Notes: generated by a model not told the origin, from the sequence alone. 64,000 nucleotides of DNA from Rhodanobacter sp. C01 (GCF_002001045.1 NZ_MUNR01000010.1:352310-416309); one strand, 5' to 3'. Numbered from the stretch's first letter, positions 1-8,638 are shown. Numbers and translations: made by a program.

Positions 1-609
1 CTGCTCGGCGCGCGCGACCTGGACAAAGGCTTGCACGCCGCGCGCAAGCTGGCCGGCGCACCCGGCGAGGTGATCGCCGTGCAGCTCGACGTGACCCGCC
101 AGGACGAAGTCGACACGCTGGCGCGCTGGATCGAGATCACCTACGGCCGGCTCGACGTGCTGGTCAACAATGCTGGCGGTCACTACGACCATGACGCCAG
201 TGCCAGCAACGCCGACCTCGCCTCGGCTCAGGCAGCGCTGGACACCCATCTATTCGGCAGCTGGCGCCTGACCAGCGCGCTGCTGCCGCTGATGCGCCGA
301 CATGGCTACGGTCGCATCGTCAATGTCTCCAGCAGTTGCGGTGCCAGCGGCTCGAGTAGCGCCGGTTGCGTGGCCTATCGCACCTCCAAGGCTGCACTCA
401 ACGCGTATACGCGCACGCTGGCAACGGAGCTGGAAGGCAGTGGCATCGTGGTCAACGCGGTGTGCCCGGGCTGGGTCGCCACCGAACTCGGCGGGTCTGG
501 TGGGCGACCGGTGGCGCGTGGCGCGGCCGGGATCGTATGGGCCGCCGACCTGGCGGTCCCGGCACCCACCGGGCGCTTCTTCCGCGACGGCGCAACGATT
601 CCGTGGTGA
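1..609 (+). CDS. SDR family NAD(P)-dependent oxidoreductase, 5' end missing
   Basis: The reading frame is open from the first base of the window, so the N-terminus, including the glycine-rich nucleotide-binding motif, lies outside. The 202 visible residues hold the family's NNAG motif, a serine in NVSSS and the catalytic YxxxK as YRTSK, followed by the usual CPGWVATEL segment. The protein should be a cytoplasmic NAD(P)H-dependent carbonyl reductase or alcohol dehydrogenase. The C-terminus ends in FFRDGATIPW, a tail seen in carbonyl-reductase-like SDRs. The substrate cannot be read from the sequence. The next gene is on the other strand and converges on it with a gap of only 27 bases. Confidence 0.9.
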   Translation: MLGARDLDKGLHAARKLAGAPGEVIAVQLDVTRQDEVDTLARWIEITYGRLDVLVNNAGGHYDHDASASNADLASAQAALDTHLFGSWRLTSALLPLMRRHGYGRIVNVSSSCGASGSSSAGCVAYRTSKAALNAYTRTLATELEGSGIVVNAVCPGWVATELGGSGGRPVARGAAGIVWAADLAVPAPTGRFFRDGATIPW

Positions 610-636
610 ACCCGCGCTCGCTGTTCCTGTCGACGG

Positions 637-1137
637 CTAGCCTTTGATCGCCCCGCTATGCTGTGAGTACAGCGCGTGCCAGTGCCCGTCGACATAGACG
701 AAGATATCCGAGGAGCGCACCCCCTTCGCGAGACCCAGCATGGGGTCATAGAACGAAAGAATCGCGGTATCGCCATGGATGACCACGGACTTGCCCGAAG
801 GGTGCGTCTTGAGCCATGCCTCGACCTTGTTCCGCTCCTCATCCGAACCACGGTTCTTCGCGGCGTGCGCCACGATGGCCGCCTTCGGATGGGCCACGCC
901 ATCGGCACCGACCGAACGGTATTCTGGCAGCAGCAGGTCGTCCAGATACGCGGTGTCGCCGCCGAGTTCGGCCTCCAGCCAATGCTGGTCCACCGCGATC
1001 ACCGCTGACTCGTTCCTGGCGGCCTCGTCGATGCCGGCCGCGACCGCGGCGGGACTCGCCGCGATCATCGCTTCGGTTCCCAGCACCAGCACGGCGGCGC
1101 ATGCCATGCCGATTTGAAAGAGACGTTGCCTTTGCAT
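637..1137 (-). CDS. Exported SnoaL/NTF2-like (DUF4440-type) protein
   Basis: A 166-residue protein. The N-terminus is a typical signal peptide (MQRQRLF, then a hydrophobic stretch ending near AVAAG), so it is probably periplasmic. The remaining 130 residues look like an NTF2-fold domain: a helix with AVIAVDQHWLEAELGGD, then TAYLDDLLLPEYRSV, a predicted strand pair with TAILSFYD, and a final VDGHWHALYSQHS strand. Such domains bind small molecules or act as ketosteroid-isomerase-like folds, and no function can be assigned. The ATG at 1137 is preferred over an upstream GTG at 1155 because GAGGA sits seven bases before it and the signal peptide then starts correctly. Confidence 0.75.
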   Translation of the reverse strand: MQRQRLFQIGMACAAVLVLGTEAMIAASPAAVAAGIDEAARNESAVIAVDQHWLEAELGGDTAYLDDLLLPEYRSVGADGVAHPKAAIVAHAAKNRGSDEERNKVEAWLKTHPSGKSVVIHGDTAILSFYDPMLGLAKGVRSSDIFVYVDGHWHALYSQHSGAIKG

Positions 1138-1513
1138 GCTGTTGTCCTCGTCCACGGCGGAATTGCCGCCGGATCAGCCTGCACGGCAGCACGGCGAGCC
1201 GCCTCGCTTCGGTGACAAGCGCATTCGGGAAGGTGACAAGCGGCTGGAATGCGCTGCCAAGCGGCAGGCTGACGATGCAGCAGCGGCAATCGCCCACTCC
1301 TGCCGATACCGGAACGCCAGGTCAGCCTCGATCCCAAGGCACGCCAACCTCCCGCACTGGCCGATGCACCGCTCGTCATCGCCGGCACGCCACTTGTCAC
1401 AAGATTGGCGACGACAGTGTTTGCGCATGTCAGCCTGGCCAGATCATCCATATCGATGCCGTTGCCCGTCCGGTAATCCACGTGCCGGATGCACGGCGCA
1501 GGGAGGGGCAAAC
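1138..1513. other. Intergenic region of 376 bases between divergent genes
   Basis: The region separates two divergently transcribed genes for exported proteins. A plus-strand frame stays open through most of it, but the peptide is proline/arginine-rich and precedes a clear signal peptide, so it looks non-coding. Its only clear structure is an 11-base direct repeat (1211-1221 and 1232-1242) and an inverted partial copy CTTGTCAC at 1393-1400. No gene was found in it. Confidence 0.6.
1211..1242. promoter_or_regulatory. Exact 11-base direct repeat at 21-base spacing, possible LytTR site
   Basis: GGTGACAAGCG occurs at 1211-1221 and again at 1232-1242, exactly two helical turns apart. LytTR-domain regulators are known to bind pairs of short direct repeats at about this spacing, and a LytTR regulator is encoded 2 kb away at 3336-4094. 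The link between the two is inference. Confidence 0.35.
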
Positions 1514-2122
1514 ATGCGTTTGTCGACGACACTCGCCATCCTTCTGGCTTCCGTACCAGCTACCCACGCGACGGACAGCAAAGACGCAGCCCGCGCGACC
1601 TTCGCGCCGGACAGCATTGCCAGTATCTCCGGCGATGGCGAAGCCGCGTTCACCCCGGACGGTACGCCGGCACCGACCGGGCTGACGAATGAGCTGGCAC
1701 CGCTGTCCTGGTTTGTCGGTGCATGGCAATGCATTGGCCAGTTCTCCAACGGCAGGCCGATCCATTCCCGCGAAATCTTCAGCGCTGAAATGGACGGTCG
1801 CTGGTTACGCATGCAACACGCGGACGCACCGCCGGATCGCTACGCCGCGGACGAATGGTGGGGCTACGACCGCGCCACCAGGCAATTCGTGATGATCGTG
1901 TTCGACAACAGCGGTGGCGTACGCCACTACGTTTCTTCCGGTTGGACCGATACCACGCTGAGCCTGCGCAATACTGCAACCAGCGGCTACATCGATCGCT
2001 TCGTGTTCCGACGCAGCAGCGATGCCAAATACCGAGTCAGCTATGCGCACCTCGGTGGCCGTGGGGAATGGCAGCTTGGCGACGAACTCTCCTGCCACCG
2101 CGATGCGGGACCGCCAGCTTGA
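1514..2122 (+). CDS. Exported hypothetical protein, DUF1579-like
   Basis: A 202-residue protein starting with a signal peptide (MRLSTTLAILLASVPATHAT). The mature part has LSWFVGAWQC followed by alternating beta-strand segments (GYDRATRQFVMIVFDN, YVSSGWTDTTLSL, DRFVFRRSS, YRVSYAH). This is the pattern of small secreted lipocalin-like or DUF1579-type beta-barrels, whose N-terminal signature is often FxGxWxC. No catalytic motif is visible. A frame extending upstream to 1136 exists but has no signal-peptide logic. The sensor kinase gene follows 83 bases downstream on the same strand. Confidence 0.7.
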   Translation: MRLSTTLAILLASVPATHATDSKDAARATFAPDSIASISGDGEAAFTPDGTPAPTGLTNELAPLSWFVGAWQCIGQFSNGRPIHSREIFSAEMDGRWLRMQHADAPPDRYAADEWWGYDRATRQFVMIVFDNSGGVRHYVSSGWTDTTLSLRNTATSGYIDRFVFRRSSDAKYRVSYAHLGGRGEWQLGDELSCHRDAGPPA

Positions 2123-2205
2123 AGCTGCGGATGCGCGAACGCCGTGTCGTGCCGGCGTATCTTCCGGCACATCCGTCGATCGGCTGGCGCTGGCACACTG
2201 CGGGC

Positions 2206-3339
2206 ATGAACGTGGCGCAAGTGACGACCACCATCGGCGAAGATCAGACACCTGCCGACAGCCGAACGCAGCGACTCCGGGACTGGGCGCTGGCCTTCGG
2301 TTTCTGGACGCTGCTGGCGTTGTCCTACGCGCTTACCTCAGGACTGTCCTCGCTCAGCGAAGGGCGCGATGCCGCCTGGTTGCGTGGACTGACATGGAAC
2401 CTCGCCGATTTCTGGCTATGGATGCTGCTGGCGGCCGCGATCGGCTGGTTCGGGCGACGTACGGCGGCCTTCGGCTGGCCGCGCCTGCTGGCTGTGCACG
2501 TGCCCCTCAGCCTCGGCATCGCGCTGGCGCAGACCCTGCTGCAGTTGCTGGTCTTCTGGACCCTGTGCGGCCCGGGCAAGATGCCGGTGGATACGTTCGG
2601 CGGCTTTATCCATATGGAGTTCGCCTACAAGTTCCAGCAAGGGCTGGTGACCTACTGGGTGATCCTGGTGGTGCTGCGCGGAATGGAATCGCGCCGGCAC
2701 CTGCGTGACGAGCGCCTGCGGCGTACGCAGCTGGAGACGCAATTGGTGCAGTCGCAACTGCAGGCGTTGCGCATGCAGTTGCAACCCCACTTCCTGTTCA
2801 ACACGCTCAACGCGATCTCGGCGCTGGCACTGGCCGATCCGCTACAGGCACGACTGATGATCGCGCGACTCAGCGATTTTCTGCGCCTCACGCTGGAGGA
2901 GTCTCACGCACCGCAGGTACCGCTGTCGCGCGAGCTGGAATTCCTCGCGTGCTACCTCGGCATCCAGCAGGTGCGCTTTCAGGACCGGCTGAGCACACAG
3001 CTGGACGTGGACGACGACACCCTCGATGCGGCGGTACCCAACCTGATCCTGCAGCCGCTGGTGGAGAACGCGCTGCGCCACGGCCTGCAGAACAAGCCCG
3101 GTGCCGGCATCCTGCGCATTTCCACGCGACGTGCCGGCGACGAGCTGCAGCTGCGCGTGGACGACGATGGTCTTGGCCTGCCGCCGGCAGGCGCGCCGGA
3201 AGGTATCGGCCTGGGCAATACGCGTTCGCGCCTGCACGTGCTGTTCGGCGACGCGGCGCGACTCGAACTCACACCGCTGGCCGGTGGCGGCGTACGCGCC
3301 GAGGTGCACCTGCCCTTTGTCGAGCACATCGCATCATGA
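2206..3339 (+). CDS. LytS/YehU-type sensor histidine kinase
   Basis: A 377-residue membrane kinase. The N-terminal third has four hydrophobic segments (around WALAFGFWTLLALSYAL, LADFWLWMLLAAAIGWF, LLAVHVPLSLGIALAQTLL and GLVTYWVILVVL). A coiled stretch leads to the his_kinase motif LQPHFLFNTLN, with the phosphorylated histidine at residue 195. A HATPase_c domain follows, with an N-box (PLVENALRHGL) and a G-box (DDGLGLPPAG...GIGLGNTRSRL). It should phosphorylate the LytTR regulator encoded immediately downstream, whose ATG overlaps this stop codon (ATGA). An alternative in-frame ATG at 2131 exists; 2206 is preferred because the membrane region follows soon after it. Confidence 0.92.
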   Translation: MNVAQVTTTIGEDQTPADSRTQRLRDWALAFGFWTLLALSYALTSGLSSLSEGRDAAWLRGLTWNLADFWLWMLLAAAIGWFGRRTAAFGWPRLLAVHVPLSLGIALAQTLLQLLVFWTLCGPGKMPVDTFGGFIHMEFAYKFQQGLVTYWVILVVLRGMESRRHLRDERLRRTQLETQLVQSQLQALRMQLQPHFLFNTLNAISALALADPLQARLMIARLSDFLRLTLEESHAPQVPLSRELEFLACYLGIQQVRFQDRLSTQLDVDDDTLDAAVPNLILQPLVENALRHGLQNKPGAGILRISTRRAGDELQLRVDDDGLGLPPAGAPEGIGLGNTRSRLHVLFGDAARLELTPLAGGGVRAEVHLPFVEHIAS

Positions 3340-4094
3340 CGCCACGCCTGCGCGCCGTACTGGTCGACGATGAGGTACTGGCACGTCTCGCGGTACGCCA
3401 GGCACTCGCTTCGCACGCCGAAGTGGAGATCGTCGGCGAATGCGGCAATGCCGACGAGGCGATGCAGGCGGTGCGTGCACTACACCCGGACCTGCTGTTC
3501 CTGGACATCCAGATGCCGGGCATGGACGGCTTCGAGTTGCTGCACGAACTGGCACCCGATTGCCTGCCACTGGTGGTGTTCGCCACTGCGTTTGCCGAAC
3601 ACGCGCTGCGGGCCTTCGACGCCAGGGCCGTGGACTATGTGCTCAAGCCGATCGAACAGGCACGTTTCGACCAGGCGATGGCACGCATCAACCAGCACTG
3701 GCAGGGGTTGCACACGTCACATGCACAGCCCGACCCCGCCGCGTTGACGGGCGTGGACGATTACGCGCAGCGGATCAGCGTGCGCCATGGCGAACATATC
3801 CGGGTGATCAGCACGGCCGACATCGACTGGATCCGTGCCGATGGCAACTACGTGCACCTCCATGTCGGCAGCGCCCGCTTCCTGCACCGCGACACGCTGC
3901 GCCACCTGCTGGCGACGCTGGACCCGGCGCGGTTCCTGCGCATCCATCGCGGCATCATGGTCAACCTCGATCGCGTGGCCGAAGTCCATCCGCTGTTCCA
4001 GGGCAATGCCGAGGTGGTGCTGCGCGACGGCACGCGACTCCATCTCAGTCGGCGCTTCCGTATCGATGCGCGACGCGCGCTCGGCATGGCCTGA
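3336..4094 (+). CDS. LytTR-family DNA-binding response regulator
   Basis: A 252-residue regulator. The receiver domain (about 1-120) has the acidic pair VDDE, the phosphoacceptor Asp57 in LFLDIQMPGMDG and the conserved lysine in YVLKPIE. The C-terminal LytTR domain (about 145-250) has the DIDWIRADGNYVHLHV, FLRIHRGIMVNLDRV and LSRRF signatures. The family binds paired direct repeats and usually controls cell-surface or exported functions. The start codon overlaps the kinase stop codon by four bases, so the two are co-translated. Possible targets are the exported-protein genes on either side; that is inference. Confidence 0.95.
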   Translation: MTPRLRAVLVDDEVLARLAVRQALASHAEVEIVGECGNADEAMQAVRALHPDLLFLDIQMPGMDGFELLHELAPDCLPLVVFATAFAEHALRAFDARAVDYVLKPIEQARFDQAMARINQHWQGLHTSHAQPDPAALTGVDDYAQRISVRHGEHIRVISTADIDWIRADGNYVHLHVGSARFLHRDTLRHLLATLDPARFLRIHRGIMVNLDRVAEVHPLFQGNAEVVLRDGTRLHLSRRFRIDARRALGMA

Positions 4095-4245
4095 TCCGTC
4101 GGCCGACGTCATTGACCGTTCGAGCATCACTGCCGACCACTCGTCACGCCCGATACACCGAACATCACAAAGCCGGCGCGGCGAACCTCGATCGGCTGCA
4201 GGCTTCCTGGAGCCTGTTGGCAACGAACATTCCATGGAGACCGTG

Positions 4246-5061
4246 ATGAATCCCCGTTCCCGTGTTGTCGCTACTGCCGCATTTTTCGCTTCGATCTTTT
4301 GCCTGGGTGGTTCATCGGCCTATGCCGAGTCGACCGCGGCGTATCTGAGCCCCAAGCTCAAGGTGGGGGAGCGTCTGTCCGATGTGTTTTCGAAAACCGT
4401 CTCGATAAAGGGAACGGGATTCAATGAAAAGGTCGATCGCATAAGCGGCAGCGCCGACTATACGGTGACCGGTGTCACCCCGGAGGCCTTCATCTTCGAT
4501 GAGGAAGGTCGTTATGACGGACATCCAACCCATGGCGTGACCCACGATATCAAGATACTTCAGGACGGCATCACCAATTGCTACAAGGGCAAGTGTGCCG
4601 TCGACGACGAGACCAGCGGGCTGACCTTCAATTCTTTGTTGTGGGGCAGCGCGCCGGATGACATCCGCGCGGGAACCACCTGGACGGTCACCATCCCCAA
4701 GCCTTGGGAAATCGGACCAGCCGGCATCGAGCAGGTGCGGGTGGTTCGCGTCGACCCGCTCAATGATGTCGTCGCGCTGACCCGCTATGGCAGTGGCAGC
4801 GGCCCGTCATCCGACGACCAGTACCGCCAGCAGAGTGGAACGCCGACGCAGATCACCACCACGGCCGGAAAGACCATCGACGTGTCGGTGATCCCGGGCC
4901 AGACCACCTGGCACGGCTACACCACGATATGCAAGGGCGTCATCGTCAGCGATGAAATCATGGTGCAGCGACACGTGACGCTGGTGTCCAAGAGCGGCGA
5001 CAAATTCGAGGGCGAGCAGCGCTCCTATACCTTGCTCAACCTGTCGCAAGACGCGATCTGA
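4246..5061 (+). CDS. Exported protein of unknown function
   Basis: A 271-residue protein with a clear signal peptide (MNPRSRVVATAAFFASIFCLGGSSAYAES, cleavage after AYA). The mature part is mostly predicted beta structure with two cysteines (NCYKGKCAVDD) that may form a disulfide, and a later DEIMVQRHVTLVSKSGDKF segment. No family was recognised and no catalytic residues stand out. The ATG at 4246 follows GGAGA by five bases; an ATG four codons upstream (4234) is the alternative. It follows the LytTR regulator by about 150 bases and could be a target. Confidence 0.7.
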   Translation: MNPRSRVVATAAFFASIFCLGGSSAYAESTAAYLSPKLKVGERLSDVFSKTVSIKGTGFNEKVDRISGSADYTVTGVTPEAFIFDEEGRYDGHPTHGVTHDIKILQDGITNCYKGKCAVDDETSGLTFNSLLWGSAPDDIRAGTTWTVTIPKPWEIGPAGIEQVRVVRVDPLNDVVALTRYGSGSGPSSDDQYRQQSGTPTQITTTAGKTIDVSVIPGQTTWHGYTTICKGVIVSDEIMVQRHVTLVSKSGDKFEGEQRSYTLLNLSQDAI

Positions 5062-5283
5062 TCGTTGCCGGCCATCGCTACACGGAAAACGTGATCACGC
5101 CTTGCTCATGACACGCCAGCCGGAGTAGCTCCATGCCAGGTTCGAACCGTCCGGAAGTATCGCTGTCGCGGCTGTCGAGCCTGGTCCATGCCAGCCAAAA
5201 CAACCGCTCGACGGATCGCCATGCCTTGCGCTTTGGCATCTGGCAAAACCCCATTCGGTACGCCACTTGAGAAGTCATGCCCC

Positions 5284-6198
5284 ATGAGTCGCATTCCCGC
5301 CATCGCCTGTTCGCTCTGCCTTGCGGTCGTTGCGCCCTGCTTCGCCGCGTCGCATGCGTCCCCCGACACGGCGTCGATCGCAGCACCCGTGCCGATCACG
5401 CTCGACGGCATCATCCATCCGGACAGCGACGACACCCTCGCCTTCACTCCTGATGGCAACACGGTGTTCTTCGACCGCAGCAACGGGCCGCACAAGACCA
5501 TCATGGTCTCGCACAAGGTCAAAGGTCACTGGGCGAAGCCGCAAATCGCGGGTTTTTCAGGCCACTGGTTCGACCAGGATCCGGTCGTCTCACCTGACGG
5601 TTCGTACCTGCTGTTCAATTCCGACCGACCGACAGCGCCGGACGGCCAGCCGCTGACGCAGGACTACTTCGTCGGCGGCAAGGCGCCAGGCAGCAATATC
5701 TGGAAAGTGGAGCGCAAGGGTGAGGCCTGGGGGACTCCGGTGTGGCTCGGGCCGATCATCAATGACGATCCCTTCGTCGATTTTGCAAGCATCGCCGCCG
5801 ACGAAACCTTGTATTTCATCCGCTGGGACAAGAAAGCGCGGGCGATGCATATCTGGCGCTCGCTGTACCGCAACGGCAGCTACCTGCCTGCCGTGCGCGT
5901 CGGACTCGGCGATCCCGACGTCTCCACGCATGATCCCGCGATCGCGCCCGACCAGTCGTTCATCGTGTTCGACTACGGCAAGACCAAGGGCGGGCTCGGC
6001 CGCCTGTGCATCGCCTTCAGGCAAGGGGATCACTGGAGCCGGCCCATCGACCTGGGCGATGTCGTCAACAAGGATATGCCGTGGGGAGCGCATGTCTCGA
6101 CCGACGGCGAAACGGTCTATGTCACCGGACAGTCGGGCATCTGGCGACTTTCGCTGGCCGGGTGGCTGAAGCACTCAGCGGACATGGCAAAGCGGTAA
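5284..6198 (+). CDS. Exported PD40/TolB-like beta-propeller protein
   Basis: A 304-residue protein with an N-terminal signal peptide (MSRIPAIACSLCLAVVAPCFAAS). The mature part repeats a propeller pattern: DDTLAFTPDGNTVFF, DPVVSPDGSYLLFNS, DFASIAADETLYFI, DPAIAPDQSFIVFDYG and AHVSTDGETVYVTG. This is the PD40 (WD40-like beta-propeller) signature with SPDG-type turns found in TolB and S9 peptidases. No peptidase domain follows, so it is probably a periplasmic binding or scaffold protein. It converges with the AI-2E permease gene, five bases away. Confidence 0.8.
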   Translation: MSRIPAIACSLCLAVVAPCFAASHASPDTASIAAPVPITLDGIIHPDSDDTLAFTPDGNTVFFDRSNGPHKTIMVSHKVKGHWAKPQIAGFSGHWFDQDPVVSPDGSYLLFNSDRPTAPDGQPLTQDYFVGGKAPGSNIWKVERKGEAWGTPVWLGPIINDDPFVDFASIAADETLYFIRWDKKARAMHIWRSLYRNGSYLPAVRVGLGDPDVSTHDPAIAPDQSFIVFDYGKTKGGLGRLCIAFRQGDHWSRPIDLGDVVNKDMPWGAHVSTDGETVYVTGQSGIWRLSLAGWLKHSADMAKR

Positions 6199-6203
6199 CG
6201 GCC

Positions 6204-7385
6204 TCAGCGCTGCACGATCACCGCGAACCAGTGCCAGCTGCGCACGCGCTCGGCGATCAGCTTGGTACAGGTCAGCATCGGCACTGCCAGCAGGGCGCCG
6301 GGAATGCCCCACAGCCAGCCCCATACCAGCAGCCAGATCAGGATCGCGATCGGGCTCAGCCGCATGCTGCGACCCTGGATCATCGGCGTGACCAGGTTGC
6401 CTTCCAACGCGGTGATGCCGGCGAAGGTCAGCACCGGCAGGAACACATGCAGGCTCATCTCGTTCGCATAGAGCATGCACACCACCGCCAGCACCGCCGT
6501 AGTGACGATCGCACCGACGTAGGGAATGAAGTTGGCGAACATCGCCACGGCACCCCACAGCAGCGGATCGGGCACCTTGTACAACCACAGCATGCCGGCA
6601 GTGACCGCACCAAGACCCGCATTGATCAGCAACGCGGTCAGCAGGTAGCGCGATACCTCGGTCTGGATGCCGCGCACGATCACCACCGCATGGCGCTTGT
6701 AGCCAAAGCTCGGGGTGATCTCCACCAGCCGGCGCAGCATGGTGTCGCCATACACCAGGAAGAAGAACACCAGCAGCACCACGCTGAGTACCGCGGCCAG
6801 CACCTTGGGCGTGGTGGTGACCACGTCCCACGCGCTGATCGTCATCGGCATGGCTGGCGTGGCCTGCGCGTGGCCGGTGCCGGTGTTGGCATTGACCAGG
6901 GTCTGCGTGGCGCGGTTCGCCGCCTCAAGTGGCTGGGTCAGATGTTTCAGCTTCGGCACGAAGCTTCTGATCGCCTGCGGTGCACCGTGGAACCAGCCGA
7001 CTGCAGGCTGTGCCAGCAGACCGACGCCGGTGCCGATGCCGACGATCAGGCCGATCATCAGCACGCTTGCGGTAAGCCAACGCGGCAGGTGGATACGTGT
7101 GCCAGCGGCGACGAGCGGATTCAGCGCCAGCCCGATGAAGGCAGCCAGCAGCAACGGAATCAGCAGCGCCTTGGTCAGGGTGACGGTGTACATCAATGCA
7201 AGCAGCAGCAACGCATTCAATATCATGCGGATTGCGCGCAGGTGCCGGCGCACCCCGCGCATCGTCTGCAGGCTGCGTGTCATCCGTTGGCGCGGACGCG
7301 GTGGCTGATCCGGCGGTAACTGCAACGCAAGATCGTCACATGGGCCTTCATCCAGCGGGGACGGCAGTTGTTCGGGCTCGTTCAT
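6204..7385 (-). CDS. AI-2E family transporter (PerM/YdiK type)
   Basis: A 393-residue integral membrane protein. After an acidic/proline-rich N-terminus of about 55 residues, hydrophobic pairs follow (MILNALLLLALMYTVTL, LIPLLLAAFIGLALNPLV). After a periplasmic-type loop there is a cluster of segments around AAVLSVVLLVFFFLVYGD, GAVAMFANFIPYVGAIVTTAVLAVV and FAGITALEGNLVTPMIQGRSMRLSPIAILIWLLVWGWLWGIPGALLAVP. The EGNLVTPMIQG motif is the family hallmark. Members export small molecules or Na+/H+; the AI-2 name is historical and the substrate is unknown. The start overlaps the stop of the upstream 113-residue gene (ATGA). Confidence 0.92.
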   Translation of the reverse strand: MNEPEQLPSPLDEGPCDDLALQLPPDQPPRPRQRMTRSLQTMRGVRRHLRAIRMILNALLLLALMYTVTLTKALLIPLLLAAFIGLALNPLVAAGTRIHLPRWLTASVLMIGLIVGIGTGVGLLAQPAVGWFHGAPQAIRSFVPKLKHLTQPLEAANRATQTLVNANTGTGHAQATPAMPMTISAWDVVTTTPKVLAAVLSVVLLVFFFLVYGDTMLRRLVEITPSFGYKRHAVVIVRGIQTEVSRYLLTALLINAGLGAVTAGMLWLYKVPDPLLWGAVAMFANFIPYVGAIVTTAVLAVVCMLYANEMSLHVFLPVLTFAGITALEGNLVTPMIQGRSMRLSPIAILIWLLVWGWLWGIPGALLAVPMLTCTKLIAERVRSWHWFAVIVQR

Positions 7386-7723
7386 GGCGACTCGCCAGCC
7401 GCCGCATCCTGGCCGTCTTCATCCGCTCGGCGGTTTGCTGCCTCGAATCCGGCCATGCCAAGCTCCGCCAGCAGGCGAGTGCCATGGGCAACCACCTCGG
7501 CCAACCCACCACCAACCAGCGGCCCCAGCCCCGGTACCCGTAACGGATGCACGTTGAGGCTGCCCAGCACGAAGCCGGCGCCAGCCGCCACGCCGACCGT
7601 GGTCAGCGGATGCTGATGACCGCGCGTCAGCAGCGCCGCAGCGGGCGTGCTCACATCCTGCCGGGCTGCGCTCATGCGTAGCTGCGCCATTTGCACCCTG
7701 GCAAGGTGATCGAAGACGTTCAC
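7382..7723 (-). CDS. Hypothetical protein in envelope-stress cluster
   Basis: A 113-residue protein of unknown function. A soluble N-terminus (MNVFDHLARVQMAQLR) is followed by a weakly hydrophobic glycine-rich stretch (LTTVGVAAGAGFVLGSL, VPGLGPLVGGGLAEVV) like those in small membrane-associated YqjD-like proteins, and then an acidic tail. Four-base overlaps with the genes before and after it (7720-7723 and 7382-7385) show that it is translated as part of the operon with the YqjE-like protein and the permease. The coupling supports it being real despite the lack of a recognised family. Confidence 0.7.
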   Translation of the reverse strand: MNVFDHLARVQMAQLRMSAARQDVSTPAAALLTRGHQHPLTTVGVAAGAGFVLGSLNVHPLRVPGLGPLVGGGLAEVVAHGTRLLAELGMAGFEAANRRADEDGQDAAAGESP

Positions 7724-8199
7724 GGCTGCTCCTCCTTCCCATCACCCGGCACGGCGCCGGTCCGGATCCCGGTCTCTGCCTGCTGCAAGGTGTCACGCAT
7801 CATCGCACTCCATTCGTTGCGCGTGGCCGGCAGGCTCATCCAGTGCATGCAACGGCGGAACAGCGCGATCGCGCCCAGCAGGAACAGCACCTGCAGCACC
7901 GCCAGCACCAGCAGCGCCCAGATCCACGACCCCAGCCACGTCGCCAGTACTACCCCCAGCAGACCCAGCACGGTCAGGCCCAGGCCCACGCCGGCGACGG
8001 TGGCGGCCAGACCGGCCAGCAGCATCCATGAAACCGCACTGCGCGCCAGCCCCAGTTCCGCCGCCAGCAGATGCAGCTGCGCGCCGAACAATCGCCTGAC
8101 CGCACGCCCGAACTGGCCGATGTCGTTCAACAGCCCAGACGACGACGGCGCCGAATCCGGCGCCGTCGTTTCGCGGGGTGACTCACCCTCGTTGTGCAT
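7720..8199 (-). CDS. Phage holin superfamily III / YqjE-like membrane protein
   Basis: A 159-residue protein with a soluble N-terminus and two adjacent long hydrophobic segments (SAVSWMLLAGLAATVAGVGL... and GSWIWALLVLAVLQVLFLLGAIALF). An amphipathic LFGAQLHLLAAELGLARS helix precedes them. This is the layout of YqjE/holin-III proteins, which are not phage lysis genes but chromosomal inner-membrane proteins often encoded beside yqjD and induced in stationary phase. The gene overlaps the next one by four bases and lies 24 bases downstream of the YqjD-like gene. Confidence 0.82.
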   Translation of the reverse strand: MHNEGESPRETTAPDSAPSSSGLLNDIGQFGRAVRRLFGAQLHLLAAELGLARSAVSWMLLAGLAATVAGVGLGLTVLGLLGVVLATWLGSWIWALLVLAVLQVLFLLGAIALFRRCMHWMSLPATRNEWSAMMRDTLQQAETGIRTGAVPGDGKEEQP

Positions 8200-8223
8200 T
8201 CCCTGACTCCGCTGTCGCGTGGC

Positions 8224-8583
8224 TCAACGTCGCAGGATACGGCCAAGCAGCCAGCCCGCGCCTAGCGCGATGGCGACCGACTGCACCGGCTTCTCGCGCA
8301 CGTATTCGCGTGCCTGCTCCAGCCATGCGTCCGCGCGATCCATCGTCTCGTCATAGACCTCGCGGCTACGTTCACTGACGTGCGCCGCCTTGTCGCTGGC
8401 CCGATGCGCCGCATCGGCGGCCTTGTCGGTGGCGCGATGCAGGCTTTCCTCGACATGATCGGCCGTGCGATCCACCGCTTCCTTGGTACTCGCCACGGCA
8501 TTCGAGGTGGCCTGCTTGACCCGTTCGGCGCGCTCGTCGATGCGGCTGCCATTCGGCTCGGGGTTTTGTACCTGCTTGTTCAT
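8224..8583 (-). CDS. YqjD/ElaB-like (DUF883-type) membrane-anchored protein
   Basis: A 119-residue protein. About 85 residues form a charged, alanine-rich amphipathic helix with repeating RASDKAAH/ATDKAADAA-like units. They are followed by a C-terminal hydrophobic anchor (SVAIALGAGWLLGRILRR) ending in the double arginine typical of the family. ElaB/YqjD proteins anchor to the inner membrane by this C-terminal helix and some bind ribosomes in stationary phase. The ATG at 8583 is chosen over an upstream in-frame start at 8616 because the family begins right before the charged helix. It heads the operon that leads into the YqjE-like gene. Confidence 0.85.
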   Translation of the reverse strand: MNKQVQNPEPNGSRIDERAERVKQATSNAVASTKEAVDRTADHVEESLHRATDKAADAAHRASDKAAHVSERSREVYDETMDRADAWLEQAREYVREKPVQSVAIALGAGWLLGRILRR

Positions 8584-8638
8584 TGCATGCTCCGTAAAGG
8601 CTTCAGTGTGACGCAAACACGTTGCAACGGACGGCCAT

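Noticed and set aside
1136..1513. N-terminal extension of the DUF1579-like gene to 1136
   Set aside because: The added residues are Arg/Pro-rich with no family character and would hide the signal peptide that starts at 1514.
7720..8199. Prophage lysis cassette because of the holin-type protein
   Set aside because: The holin superfamily III name covers chromosomal YqjE-like proteins; the neighbours are stress membrane genes and there is no endolysin or other phage gene.
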